From NCBI RefSeq assembly GCF_012650175.1, contig NZ_JAAILI010000043.1, forward strand, positions 124,001-188,000: DNA of 64,000 nt, given 5' to 3'. Shown piece after piece: positions 9,459 to 18,511 of the stretch (its first letter is position 1; each line of letters begins with the position of its first letter). The position numbers and the translations under genes are program-made. The notes below the pieces were generated by a model that saw only the letters and a program-made list of their open reading frames with translations, made no database searches and was not told where the DNA came from. This DNA is from Sphingomonas sp. S2M10. GTDB taxonomy: Bacteria > Pseudomonadota > Alphaproteobacteria > Sphingomonadales > Sphingomonadaceae.

Positions 9459-10585
9459 TCGCAGGCATGCGCGCCCTCAAGAATCGGCAGGAGCGCGTCG
9501 CGCGCCATCTTCGCCGCTGCGACGGGCGAAACGTGGAGATTGTCGCCATAATAGGCGGCAAGCGCGCGCTCCGCCGCCGCGATGTCGGCCGGGCCTATCC
9601 CCTTGGGTTTAGGCAGCGCCTTCGCGTTCGACGCGGTCACCATGCCCAGACGGGCGCGGTCCACATCCTGGCTGAAGCCGCTGTAGATGGCGAAACGGAT
9701 CGTGCCCTCGCACGGAGGCCAGTGCGCGTGGAGCTTCTTGACCAGCGCATCGAGCGCGGGGAGCGGCGGCAGGCTGTCGCCGCAGTCGTTGCGGAGGACG
9801 AAATTGTCCATCGTCGATCCGAACACCGGGCCATTGGCGGCCAGCAACTGCGGATGCCGAACGATCGCCGCGCAAGGCAGATCGCGTGGCATATCGGGTT
9901 GTTTCGGCGCGTCGAGATAGGGACCCAGCACGTTAAGGAAGGCGGCGAAATGGCGGTCCGAACGGAACAGGTCATCGATCGTTCGCACGGCGACCCCGTC
10001 GCCCGACGGATCGGACAGGATCGCGTTGCCGAACGATCGGTCGGCGTTGGTCTGCAGGGCCGTTAGATAGGGCTGCAACAGCGTCGCGATCCGGGCGCGG
10101 CTCCGCACCCGCTCCGGTGCGGACCAGTTGGCGTTCGCTGGCGCTTCCGCCCAGCGTTGCACCGCTTCCAGGATCGGCGCGAAGGCCGGATCGCCCGCGC
10201 GCAGCACCGGGAGCGCCTCGGCCGGTGCCGCCAGTAGCGCGGCGATCGCCAGTTCCTGATTGCGAACGGCGTAGTGGGTATTGAGACAGGTGGCGAGCGG
10301 CTGGGACGCGCGCGGCCCGACGCAGGCGCGCATCTCCTGCAAGGCCGTGCGCTGCGCCGCCAGCTGGTTGGACGCGCCGCTGCCGAACGCGCCCCGCTTC
10401 GCGATGCCGAAGAGCTGCGCCATGGTCCGGTCCTGCGCCGCGAGCGCCGGATCGCCGCAGATCGCCTTCTCGATCGCAGTGGCCGCCGATGCGCAGGAAA
10501 AGCTGGGCCCCGCGTCTCTCTGCGGCGCCGGGGCCGCGACGGTAAGCGCCGTCAGCACGAACGGCATCAACGCAACGGCATTCAA
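9455..10585 (-). CDS. Secreted protein with LprI-like N-terminal domain
   Basis: A 376-residue protein starting at TTG 10585, six bases after a GGGAGAG site; ATG 10567 is an alternative. The signal peptide (LMPFVLTALTVAAPAPQ) is followed by SFSCASAATAIEKAICGDPALAAQD-like sequence with paired cysteines. That is the hallmark of the DUF1311/LprI-type domain found in lysozyme inhibitor-like and other periplasmic proteins. Two further cysteines (MRACVGP, LATCLNTHY) complete the domain. The remaining 270 residues carry more cysteine pairs but no fold I recognise. The molecular role is unknown. Its end overlaps the possible start of the DUF2946-like gene. Confidence 0.7.
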   Translation of the reverse strand: MNAVALMPFVLTALTVAAPAPQRDAGPSFSCASAATAIEKAICGDPALAAQDRTMAQLFGIAKRGAFGSGASNQLAAQRTALQEMRACVGPRASQPLATCLNTHYAVRNQELAIAALLAAPAEALPVLRAGDPAFAPILEAVQRWAEAPANANWSAPERVRSRARIATLLQPYLTALQTNADRSFGNAILSDPSGDGVAVRTIDDLFRSDRHFAAFLNVLGPYLDAPKQPDMPRDLPCAAIVRHPQLLAANGPVFGSTMDNFVLRNDCGDSLPPLPALDALVKKLHAHWPPCEGTIRFAIYSGFSQDVDRARLGMVTASNAKALPKPKGIGPADIAAAERALAAYYGDNLHVSPVAAAKMARDALLPILEGAHACD

Positions 10586-10621
10586 GTCTCTCTCCCTTCC
10601 CTCATCCTGCAGGCGGCCGCG

Positions 10622-12133
10622 TCAGGCGATAGCGCCAATGCGTTCGAGATAGCTCCGGTGCGGCTCGGCCAGCGCCAAGGCCCGGCCCAGCGCCTCCCGC
10701 ATCCGGGCGAACGCGCCTTCCAGTTCGCGGTCAGTGAAATGGTCCGCCAGCGGATCGTAGCGCTGGGGCATCAGGTCGAACCCTGCATACATCGACAGCC
10801 AGCTGGGATCACGGAAGGACTCCCATTCGTAGCGGGCGAAGACGCCCCGGCTGCGGAACAGCTGCACCTTGTGCACCAGCTCCTCCGGCAGCGGAGTCGC
10901 GCGGCAGGCATCCCATAGCGGCTCCCCGGCGCGGCCGTTCGCCCAATAGTGCAGCAGCAGAAAGTCGCGGATTCGGGCATATTCGAGCGCGGTGATGCGG
11001 TTGAACTCGTCCGCCAGTTCGGGCGCGTATCCGCGGTCGGGCATCAGATTGCCCAGCCGCTCCACGCCCGACTGGACCAGCGTGAGGCTGGTCGATTCCA
11101 GCGGCTCGAGAAAGCCCGCGGACAGCCCGAGCGCAACAACGTTCTTTTCCCACACCCGCGCCCGGTGGCCGGTGGTGAAGCGCAGGAAGTTCGGTTCCGC
11201 CAGCGCCTCTCCTTCCAGACGGCTACGCAGCACCGCCTGCGCTTCGTCATCGGAAAGATGCGCACTGGCATAGACATAGCCGTTGCCGACGCGGTGCTGC
11301 AGCGGAATGCGCCACTGCCATCCCGCCGCCAGCGCAATACTGCGCGTATAGGGCGTGAAGGCATCGCCATGGGCACAGGGCATCGCCACTGCGCGGTCAC
11401 ACGGCAGCAAATGGCTCCAATCGACCATGGGCACGCACAGCGTGCCGCCGAGCAGCAAGCTGCGAAAGCCAGTGCAGTCGAGGAACAGGTCCGCCTCGAT
11501 TCGGCTGCCGTCCTGCAGCGTCACGCCGGTGAGAAAGCCGCTCTCACCGTTCTGCTCCACGGTGGCGACGGTGCCTTCGACATGCCGCACGCCCCGCCCC
11601 GTTGCGAGCCGTGCGAGGAAGCGGGCGAACAGCCCGGCATCGAAATGCACTGCCCAGTCGAAGACGCCGAGATCATTGGGCGGACTTTCGGCCGGGGGCA
11701 TGATCAGGCCGCGCAGCGCCATCTGGGTGGCCAGGCAATAGTCGGCGATCGGCGTGTAATCACCGGCGGCGCGGCGCTTCAGCCAATAGTGATGGAAGCC
11801 GATGCCGCGTGAAGCGATCCCGTACAGCCCGAACGGATGGAAGAAGCTGTCGCCCGGCCGGGCCCAGTCGCAAAACTCGATGCCCAGCTTCGCCGTGCCT
11901 TTGGCGGCGCGCAGCACCTCCGCCTCGCTGACCCCGATCGCGCGGAAATAGTCGCGGATCGCTGGTACCGTCGCCTCGCCAACGCCGACGGTGCGGATGT
12001 CGGGGCTCTCCAGCAGCGTGATGGTGACCGGCTGGCGCTCGAACAGCCGCTCGAGCAGGGCGGCCGCCATCCAGCCGGCGGTCCCGCCGCCGACGATCAG
12101 GATGGAGCGGAGGGGCTGTCCGGCTGCGCGCAT
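10622..12133 (-). CDS. Flavin-dependent tryptophan halogenase family protein
   Basis: A 503-residue PF04820-type protein. The FAD-binding GGGTAGWM is at residues 15-22, followed by TVGVGEATVP. An active-site-type lysine lies at residue 82 (TAKLGIEF), matching PrnA Lys79. The halogenase signature GWQWRIP and the GFLEPLESTSL block with the second catalytic-type Glu are also present. All elements needed for FADH2-dependent halogenation (hypohalous acid formed at the flavin, activated by Lys) are retained. The substrate is unknown; relatives such as BrvH from Brevundimonas halogenate indole. It lies downstream of a TonB receptor on the same strand, with a hairpin between the two genes. Confidence 0.88.
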   Translation of the reverse strand: MRAAGQPLRSILIVGGGTAGWMAAALLERLFERQPVTITLLESPDIRTVGVGEATVPAIRDYFRAIGVSEAEVLRAAKGTAKLGIEFCDWARPGDSFFHPFGLYGIASRGIGFHHYWLKRRAAGDYTPIADYCLATQMALRGLIMPPAESPPNDLGVFDWAVHFDAGLFARFLARLATGRGVRHVEGTVATVEQNGESGFLTGVTLQDGSRIEADLFLDCTGFRSLLLGGTLCVPMVDWSHLLPCDRAVAMPCAHGDAFTPYTRSIALAAGWQWRIPLQHRVGNGYVYASAHLSDDEAQAVLRSRLEGEALAEPNFLRFTTGHRARVWEKNVVALGLSAGFLEPLESTSLTLVQSGVERLGNLMPDRGYAPELADEFNRITALEYARIRDFLLLHYWANGRAGEPLWDACRATPLPEELVHKVQLFRSRGVFARYEWESFRDPSWLSMYAGFDLMPQRYDPLADHFTDRELEGAFARMREALGRALALAEPHRSYLERIGAIA

Positions 12134-12186
12134 ATCCTGTTCCTAGGGCCAAGCCGCGACGAGCGGAAGCACCCGGAAAAGACGGC

Positions 12187-12211
12187 GCCCCGCTCCTGCC
12201 CGGAGCGAGGC
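12187..12211 (-). terminator. Hairpin after the 1018-residue TonB receptor gene
   Basis: Ten-base arms (12187-12196 and 12202-12211, one mismatch) enclose a five-base loop. On the minus strand the stem is followed three bases later by a run containing TCTTTTCC. It sits 15 bases after the receptor stop and before the halogenase start, so it could reduce read-through from receptor into halogenase. It is a plausible but imperfect intrinsic terminator or attenuator. Confidence 0.4.
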
Positions 12212-12225
12212 ACCAGGGAGAGAGC

Positions 12226-15200
12226 TCAGAATTTCGCGCGGACACCGGCCATGAAGCGGCGCTCATAGATGTTGTTGTAGGCGCGCTCGTCCGGATAGAC
12301 GATGTAGTATTTCTCATACTCGCCGGTCAGGTTCTGGCCCTGGCCGTAGATCGTCAGGTTCGGCGTGATGTCGTAGCTGATCGATGCGTCAACATAGTTG
12401 GTCGGCGCCTGGTACAGTTCCGATCCGGTCAGGCCATTGACGAAGTTGGACTGGACCGCACGCTTGGACCGATAGTTCCACGCAACACGCGCCTGGAGGC
12501 CGTGCGCCTGATAATAGAGCGCCGCGTTGGCCTGGTACTTGGAATTATCCTGGAACGGAATGTCCTGCCCGGCCAGATCCTTGTCGCCCGTGCTGGAGGG
12601 CGAATAGGTGAAGTTCAGGTCGTAGCCGAAATCGCGCAGGAAGGTCGGCATGAAGCCGATATCGCCAAGCGACTGTTTCCACGACGCCTCCACGCCCTTC
12701 AGCGTGCCGCCCCCGCCCTGCACCAGCGTGTTGATCGGCACCGTTCGGTTGCGCACCACGCCGTCATTGTCGGGCAGGTCGCTGCGATAGATGATGCCGT
12801 TCTGGATGAAGCTCTGCACGTCGATGTAGAAGGCCGCGAGGCTGATCATCGAGGCACGGCCGATATAATATTCGACCGATGCGTCGAGATTGTCCGCGCG
12901 CCACGGATCGAGCTGCGGATTGCCCGCCTGGCTGCCGCCGGTGACGCGGAACAAGCCGGTCGAGGTGTCGATCGCATAGCCCGGGGTCAGGCCGCCGCCC
13001 CACTGGTCGAGGTTGAGCAGCGTCATCGTCCGCGCATAGGCAAGGCGCAGACGCAGCTTCTGCGTGAAGTCAAACGCCAGGTTGAACGCGGGCAGGAAGT
13101 CGGTGAACTCGCGCTGCGTGCGGAGGTCGCCGCCATCCTGGTTCGACAGGCCATAGGGCAGCGGGCCGCCCACGACGTTCTGGCGGATGTCGAGCTTGGT
13201 GTTGATCACCCGCAGTCCGCCATTGCCGCGCACGGTCATGCCGCCCAGTGCCAGATCCTTGAAGTTGAGCTGGAAATAGCCCGACCACTGCTTGATGCCG
13301 ACGTCGTAGGACGCGCCCGGGTTCAGATGCTCCTGCTCGTTCGGATAAAAGCTGTTCTGGAACGCCGCGGCATTGTCCATCGTGTGCGGATCGAGGACAT
13401 AGACTGCGGGGAGCCCGTTGCCGGGCAGATTATATGGCTTTACCTGGCCGTTGAACACCGGATCGGTCGCCTTGCGGGTCAGGCCCGCGGTGTAGAAGCG
13501 GGTACCGTCACCCGCCGAGCAGGTGGAGTCGTTGACCGAAACGTCGAACGCCTTCCACTTGACCAGGCAGCCCGAGGCATTGCTGGCGCCCTGGCCGGCA
13601 TAAACCGGCGCCACGCGCTCGAACTGGTAATTGTCGACCGAGCGATCGCTGTAGCGCACGCCGCCGGTGATGTTGAACATGTCGCTCACGTCATATTCCG
13701 CGTCGAAGCGGCCGACCTTCAGGTCCGCGCGACGGCGGTAATTGTCCTCGGAGGACATCGTCTTGAGCGCATAATTGGACGCATCGCCAAGCAGCGAGGT
13801 CAGCTGGGTCGGCAGGCTGAAGCTGGGCTCGTCGCCGCTATAGTCGACCGTCGCACGCAGCGAGTTCAGGCCGGCCAGCGTGTTCACGGTATAGCCGCCG
13901 GGGTTGAAGGCGCGGTCTCCGCCCAGCGCCGCCGGGTAATGCCCGATCCCGCCGGGCTGCCACTGGATGCCGTTGCTCAGGCTGAACTGGAGGTAGCTCT
14001 GGTCCTGGTTCTGCGTGGCCTTGCCATAGAGGCCGCGCAGCGTCGCCCGGAACTTGCCGCCGTTGTCGAAGCGCAGCTCGGCATTGTAGTTTTGCGATTC
14101 CGACTTCCATTTATAGGTCTCGGAATAGGAATCGAAGTTGCCGAGATCGTACTGGTACACCTGTGTCGTGTTGACGTTGTAGCCACCCGAAGTCGCTCCG
14201 GTATCCTGCGACTTGAGCGGCACGAATTCCGCCGCCTGCCAGTTCACATTCTGCATCTGGATGCCGGCAGTGCGGTTATATTGGGTCTGCTGGGTGTAGA
14301 AGCCGTCGGCGGTGAAGCTCAGCGCGTCGTTCAGCTTGGCCTGGAACGAGCCGTTGATGCCCAGGCGCTGGCGCTGAGTGATGCGATTCCACGCGGTAAA
14401 GCCCTGCGGCACGATGAACGTGTCGTTGGCGTCGCCATCGCCGTTGACGTCGATACCGCCTGCAACCGGCGTGCCGCGGGGTCGCGCGGTGGCGGTGCAG
14501 CCCGGTGCCTGGGGCGAGAAGCCGCCGCAGCTGGTGGCATCTGCCACCCCCTCGTTATGCAGCGCGGCCCCATAGCCTTCCTGGATGCCGTTGTGCGAGT
14601 TGGAGAGGTTGAGGTCCGAATAGGCGGCCGAGACGATAAAACCGACGCGCTCGTTCTGCCAGCCGACCAGGCCGTTGACGTTGGGATCCCAGCTCTTGGT
14701 CTTGTCGCCGTACGATCCCTCCGCCGTTGCGGCAAGGGTGAGGCCACGCTTCAGATCGAACGGGCGCCGGGTACGCAGGTTCACCGTGCCGGTGATGCCG
14801 GCGTTGAGCAGGTCCGCCGTGGTCGACTTGATCACGTCCGCGCCGGAGAAGAGCTGTGACGGGATGTCGTTGAAATTGGGCTGGATCGTGGTGATCGAAT
14901 TGGCGCCGAGATAGGCCTCGCCGTTGAGCAGCGTGGTCACCTGCGGCAAGCCGCGGATGTTGATCGCCGCGCCCTCGCCCGCATCGCGGCGGATCTGCAC
15001 GCCGGTGATGCGCTGGAGCGAATCCGAGATGGTCACGTCGGGCAGCTTGCCGATGTCCTCCGCCGAGATCGCATCGACCACCGAAGCGGCGTCGCGCTTC
15101 ACCTCGATGGCGCGAGCCTGGGAGGCGCGAATGCCGGTGACGACGATCTCGCTATCCTGCCCGGCAGCGCTGTCAGCAGCTGGAGCACTGTCCTGCGCAT

Positions 15201-15282
15201 GCGCCAGGCCGCTCGTGGCGAGGCAGAGAAGAGAGGCTGCACAAAGCAGATTGCGGCGGCGAAGGCGGAAGGACTGCACCAT
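12226..15282 (-). CDS. TonB-dependent receptor, Xanthomonas/Caulobacter (TIGR01782-like) type
   Basis: A 1018-residue outer-membrane receptor with a signal peptide (LLCAASLLCLATSGLAHAQ). The TonB box/plug start EIVVTGIRASQARAIEVKR is followed by a plug (AEDIGKLPDVTISDSLQRI, GVQIRRDAGEGAAINIRGL, LLNGEAYLG, DVIKSTTADLLNAGITGTV). A long barrel ends in RRFMAGVRAKF. The GIRAS...KR...VDAI...DIGKLPD pattern marks the large receptors that sphingomonads, Caulobacter and Xanthomonas use for oligosaccharide uptake. Neighbouring esterase, sugar porter and DUF1080 genes support a carbohydrate ligand. The ATG at 15282 has GGGAG eight bases upstream and a good promoter-like pair further up. Confidence 0.93.
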   Translation of the reverse strand: MVQSFRLRRRNLLCAASLLCLATSGLAHAQDSAPAADSAAGQDSEIVVTGIRASQARAIEVKRDAASVVDAISAEDIGKLPDVTISDSLQRITGVQIRRDAGEGAAINIRGLPQVTTLLNGEAYLGANSITTIQPNFNDIPSQLFSGADVIKSTTADLLNAGITGTVNLRTRRPFDLKRGLTLAATAEGSYGDKTKSWDPNVNGLVGWQNERVGFIVSAAYSDLNLSNSHNGIQEGYGAALHNEGVADATSCGGFSPQAPGCTATARPRGTPVAGGIDVNGDGDANDTFIVPQGFTAWNRITQRQRLGINGSFQAKLNDALSFTADGFYTQQTQYNRTAGIQMQNVNWQAAEFVPLKSQDTGATSGGYNVNTTQVYQYDLGNFDSYSETYKWKSESQNYNAELRFDNGGKFRATLRGLYGKATQNQDQSYLQFSLSNGIQWQPGGIGHYPAALGGDRAFNPGGYTVNTLAGLNSLRATVDYSGDEPSFSLPTQLTSLLGDASNYALKTMSSEDNYRRRADLKVGRFDAEYDVSDMFNITGGVRYSDRSVDNYQFERVAPVYAGQGASNASGCLVKWKAFDVSVNDSTCSAGDGTRFYTAGLTRKATDPVFNGQVKPYNLPGNGLPAVYVLDPHTMDNAAAFQNSFYPNEQEHLNPGASYDVGIKQWSGYFQLNFKDLALGGMTVRGNGGLRVINTKLDIRQNVVGGPLPYGLSNQDGGDLRTQREFTDFLPAFNLAFDFTQKLRLRLAYARTMTLLNLDQWGGGLTPGYAIDTSTGLFRVTGGSQAGNPQLDPWRADNLDASVEYYIGRASMISLAAFYIDVQSFIQNGIIYRSDLPDNDGVVRNRTVPINTLVQGGGGTLKGVEASWKQSLGDIGFMPTFLRDFGYDLNFTYSPSSTGDKDLAGQDIPFQDNSKYQANAALYYQAHGLQARVAWNYRSKRAVQSNFVNGLTGSELYQAPTNYVDASISYDITPNLTIYGQGQNLTGEYEKYYIVYPDERAYNNIYERRFMAGVRAKF

Positions 15283-15384
15283 GTCTCAAACTCCCAAGCA
15301 ATGGGAGGCAGCCGCGGTGCGCCTATTGCAGGTGCGCAACCTTTCCCCTCCCTGGACAAGCGGCTTTTGCCGTCTCTGCCACTA

Positions 15385-15413
15385 GTTAGAGATCAAAGCG
15401 AAGACGCGGTCAA
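15385..15413 (-). promoter_or_regulatory. Sigma-70-like promoter for the 1018-residue TonB receptor
   Basis: On the minus strand TTGACC (15413-15408) and TCTAAC (15390-15385) are separated by 17 bases. The -10 element ends about 100 bases before the receptor ATG at 15282. The surrounding DNA is unusually AT-rich for this genome. The elements match the -35 consensus at five and the -10 consensus at four of six positions. Confidence 0.5.
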
Positions 15414-15473
15414 CTTAAATAATTCAACTGTTCTTTTTGATTGCGCGGAGATGAACCCGCGCGCCTGGCAACG

Positions 15474-16937
15474 CTACAGCGTATCGTGGAGGGCACAGGC
15501 TGCAGGGGTTTCCACATCGACGGTCCGCAGCCCGCCGGCATCGAACTGGGCTATCCGGGGAATTTTCCCGTCATAGCGCGGCCATGCGACAGGATCGGGA
15601 TTGCCGGTGTGCGCGAAGCGCACCCAAAGACGTTGCAGCAACGCGGGCCGACCGGCAATAGGGAGCCCGTCGAAGACATAGGGAAGCTCGGATCCATGGC
15701 TGCTTCGGCCGCCGTCCCGCGCAAGGTCGAAGCGATAGCGCCACACCGGCCAGCCGCGATCCGCCAGCAGGTGCGCCAGCCGATCGGTCGGGCAGCCGAA
15801 GATCAGGTCCGTGGACAGGGCGAGCAAAGGTCCCCCGCGACGGGCATCCGGCGCCCGATAGCGGCGCGCGAGCTTTTCACCCTGCATGCCAAAGGCGGCG
15901 CGCAAGGCGTCGGCCAGCGCTATCGATCCTTCCGGCGGGCCGAACTCCGCGACGCTGGTGCCGAGGATTACGGGCCGTGGCGGCGCTAGCAGCAGCAATG
16001 CACGGGGCGAGCGGGGAAGCACCCTGCCGTCGATCTGCGGACGCAGCCACACCATGTCGTCGTTCCACACGGCGTTGGGACGCGCGATCACCGGATCGTG
16101 CAGCTTGCGGTCGGCCGCCAGCAGCGCAGCCGCAGGCGCGCGCCGCAGGCCGGCGATGCCCTTCGCGCCCACCAGCCGGGCCGCCTGATCGCCGAGTGCG
16201 AAACCCTCTGCGCGCGTCCGCGGCGGCATACCGAAGCCCGGCGTGCCGCTCTGCAGAATGGCCCGGGCGAACAATCCCCGCGATGCCGGCGCCGCGAGCA
16301 GCAGCGATACGTCCTGCGCCCCCGCGCTTTCGCCGAAGATCGTGACGTTGGCGGGATCCCCGCCGAACCTCGCGATATTGGCGCGCACCCAGCGCAACGC
16401 GGCGAGCTGGTCCATCAGGCCGTAATTACCGGCATGGCCGCGCGCCTCCGCAGCGGCACCGCGATGCGCGAGGAACCCGAAGATCCCCAGGCGATACTGG
16501 ATGGCGACGAGCACGACGCCGTTCGCCGCCAACCGGGACTCGACCGTGCCGCGTGCCGATCCCGCACGGTTCGATCCGCCATGGATCCACACCATCACCG
16601 GCCGCCTGCCCTGCACGCCCGGGGTGCGGATATCCAGGGTAAGGCAGTCCTCGCTGGCGTTCGCCGCGTCCGCCTTGTTCCAGCCTTGGTCCGGCTGGAG
16701 ACATGCCGGCGCGGGCGCGGCAGCCGGCCGCGTGCCGCGCCATGGCCGAACGGGCTGCGGCGGCTTCCAGCGGTTTCCCGCGAGCGGCGGCGCGGCATAG
16801 GGGATGCCGCGGAAGACCAGGGCGGCATCCTCGCCACGTCGCCCCGCGACATGACCGCCAGTCACCGCAACCCGAGGTTCCGGCGCCGCGGCACCGGCCA
16901 GCAGCAGCATCCAAATCGGCGCGAACAACAGCTTCAT
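15474..16937 (-). CDS. Secreted type B carboxylesterase
   Basis: A 487-residue protein starting at ATG 16937 with GGAGGGG seven bases upstream; the signal peptide is MKLLFAPIWMLLLAGAAA. It has the carboxylesterase oxyanion block VMVWIHGGSN, the nucleophile elbow FGESAG (Ser about residue 204) and the histidine block SSHGSELPYVF. The N-terminal FRGIPYAAPP and SEDCLTLDI blocks are family hallmarks. Such enzymes hydrolyse esters; within a carbohydrate uptake locus, acetyl or aromatic ester groups on plant polysaccharides are likely substrates (inference). The gene is divergent from the sugar porter. Confidence 0.9.
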   Translation of the reverse strand: MKLLFAPIWMLLLAGAAAPEPRVAVTGGHVAGRRGEDAALVFRGIPYAAPPLAGNRWKPPQPVRPWRGTRPAAAPAPACLQPDQGWNKADAANASEDCLTLDIRTPGVQGRRPVMVWIHGGSNRAGSARGTVESRLAANGVVLVAIQYRLGIFGFLAHRGAAAEARGHAGNYGLMDQLAALRWVRANIARFGGDPANVTIFGESAGAQDVSLLLAAPASRGLFARAILQSGTPGFGMPPRTRAEGFALGDQAARLVGAKGIAGLRRAPAAALLAADRKLHDPVIARPNAVWNDDMVWLRPQIDGRVLPRSPRALLLLAPPRPVILGTSVAEFGPPEGSIALADALRAAFGMQGEKLARRYRAPDARRGGPLLALSTDLIFGCPTDRLAHLLADRGWPVWRYRFDLARDGGRSSHGSELPYVFDGLPIAGRPALLQRLWVRFAHTGNPDPVAWPRYDGKIPRIAQFDAGGLRTVDVETPAACALHDTL

Positions 16938-17048
16938 TCTGGCCCCTCCCCGCCGGGCGGCCACTCGCTGCCGGCCCCGGCCCGTTTTATTCACCAAATT
17001 TAGCAATTCAACGGACTTCCGGCCTTCCTGCTTGCGCCACGACCACAA

Positions 17049-17064
17049 ATCGATTGTTATCGAT
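17049..17064. repeat. Inverted repeat ATCGAT-TGTT-ATCGAT in a divergent promoter region
   Basis: Two perfect ATCGAT hexamers are separated by four bases, midway between the divergent esterase (start 16937) and sugar porter (start 17133). The symmetry and position fit an operator. No regulator gene is present in the window to assign to it. Confidence 0.3.
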
Positions 17065-17132
17065 GGGGCGCCGCACCGCCGCCGGCCCAACTGGGATCAG
17101 GCGCGGAAGGTCGACAGGAAGAGGGACCGAGC

Positions 17133-18443
17133 ATGGCGGCAGGCACGCAAAGCAGGATCGCCGTGGCAGCCGCCCTGGCAGGCTTGTTGTTCGGGTTCGA
17201 TACCGCCGTCGTCTCCGGCGTCACCGCCCCGATCACCCACGCCTTCGCGCTCAGCCCCACGGGGACGGGCATCGCGGTTTCCGCCGCACTGGTCGGCACG
17301 CTGATCGCCGCGCTGGGCGCAGGCATCCCCGGCGACCGATACGGTGCCCGCGCCGTGTTGCGCTGGGTGGGCATCGCCTTCATCCTTTCCGCCTTGGGAT
17401 GCGCGCTTGCCTGGGATCTGGCGAGCTTCGTGGCATTCCGCTTCATCGGCGGGTTGGCGATCGGCGGCGCCTCGGTGCTCGCGCCGGTGTTCATCGCGGA
17501 GATCAGCCCCGCCTCGCGTCGCGGCGCGCTGGTCGGCCTGTTCCAGCTGTCGATCGTGAGCGGCATCCTGGCGGCCTATTGCAGCAATGCCGTGGTGGCG
17601 GCGCTGCTGGACGACAGCAGCGGCTGGCGCTGGAAACTGGGCGTGATGATCGTCCCCGGGCTGATCTTCCTGGTCGCGATGTTCACCATCCCGCAGAGCC
17701 CGCGCTGGCTGGCTGCGCGGGGCAGGCAAAGCGAAGCGCTCGACATCGCCGCCCGCATCGGGCTCACCGACTGGACGCTGACCGCCCCCGATGCGGAAGC
17801 GGCGGTGGAAGAGCGGCTATCCTGGACGCTTCACCGCAAGCCGATCCTGCTCGCCGTCGCGGTCGCCAGCTTCAACCAGCTCACCGGCATCAATGCCATC
17901 CTCTATTATCTGAACGATATCTTCGCAGCCGCCGGGTTCAGCCAGGTTTCGGGCGACGTACAGGCCGTGTCGATCGGCGCGGCCAACCTGCTGGCGACGC
18001 TGCTGGCGATGACGCTGATCGACCGCGTCGGCCGGCGAACGCTGCTGCTGATTGGCGCCGCAGGCACCAGCGTAGCGCTCGCCGGCGTCGCGGGCGTCTA
18101 TTCGGGCAGCGGCCGCGAGGCGTTGCTGCTGCCGCTGCTGGTGCTGTTCATCGGCTTCTTCGCCGTGTCGCAGGGGGCGGTGATCTGGGTCTATCTCTCG
18201 GAGATATTCCCCACCCGCGTCCGTGCGCGCGGTCAGGCGCTGGGCAGCGCGACGCACTGGATCTGGGCGGCGGTGCTCAGCTTCGGCTTTCCCATCGTCG
18301 CGCGCGATGTCGATCGCAGTCTCCCGTTCTGGTTCTTCGCGGCCGCCACGTTGCTCCAGCTCGTCATCGTCTGGCGCTTCTTCCCGGAAACCAAGGGCAT
18401 CCGGCTGGAGCGGATGGAAGAAGCGCTGCGCGGCAAGCACTGA
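17133..18443 (+). CDS. Sugar porter family MFS transporter
   Basis: A 436-residue inner-membrane transporter with about 12 hydrophobic segments. Signatures of the sugar porter branch include GLLFGFDTAVVSG near the start, FRFIGGLAIGGAS with PVFIAEISPASRRG, QSPRWLAARGR at the central loop, FNQLTGINAILYY in helix 7, and a terminal FFPETKGIRLERM block matching the PETKG motif. These proteins bring mono- or small saccharides into the cytoplasm by H+ symport or facilitated diffusion. It is divergent from the esterase and has GAGGGA before the ATG. It probably moves the sugar released in the periplasm by neighbouring enzymes. Confidence 0.93.
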   Translation: MAAGTQSRIAVAAALAGLLFGFDTAVVSGVTAPITHAFALSPTGTGIAVSAALVGTLIAALGAGIPGDRYGARAVLRWVGIAFILSALGCALAWDLASFVAFRFIGGLAIGGASVLAPVFIAEISPASRRGALVGLFQLSIVSGILAAYCSNAVVAALLDDSSGWRWKLGVMIVPGLIFLVAMFTIPQSPRWLAARGRQSEALDIAARIGLTDWTLTAPDAEAAVEERLSWTLHRKPILLAVAVASFNQLTGINAILYYLNDIFAAAGFSQVSGDVQAVSIGAANLLATLLAMTLIDRVGRRTLLLIGAAGTSVALAGVAGVYSGSGREALLLPLLVLFIGFFAVSQGAVIWVYLSEIFPTRVRARGQALGSATHWIWAAVLSFGFPIVARDVDRSLPFWFFAAATLLQLVIVWRFFPETKGIRLERMEEALRGKH

Positions 18444-18511
18444 ACCAAGCGCGGTGCGTCCGCCGGAAATTCGACTAGTACGATCGCGCCCGCACCCGCT
18501 AAGCGATCCGG

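Noticed and set aside
12502..14859. A 785-codon plus-strand frame within the TonB receptor gene
   Set aside because: It is antisense to conserved plug and barrel sequence and has no start signal or homology.
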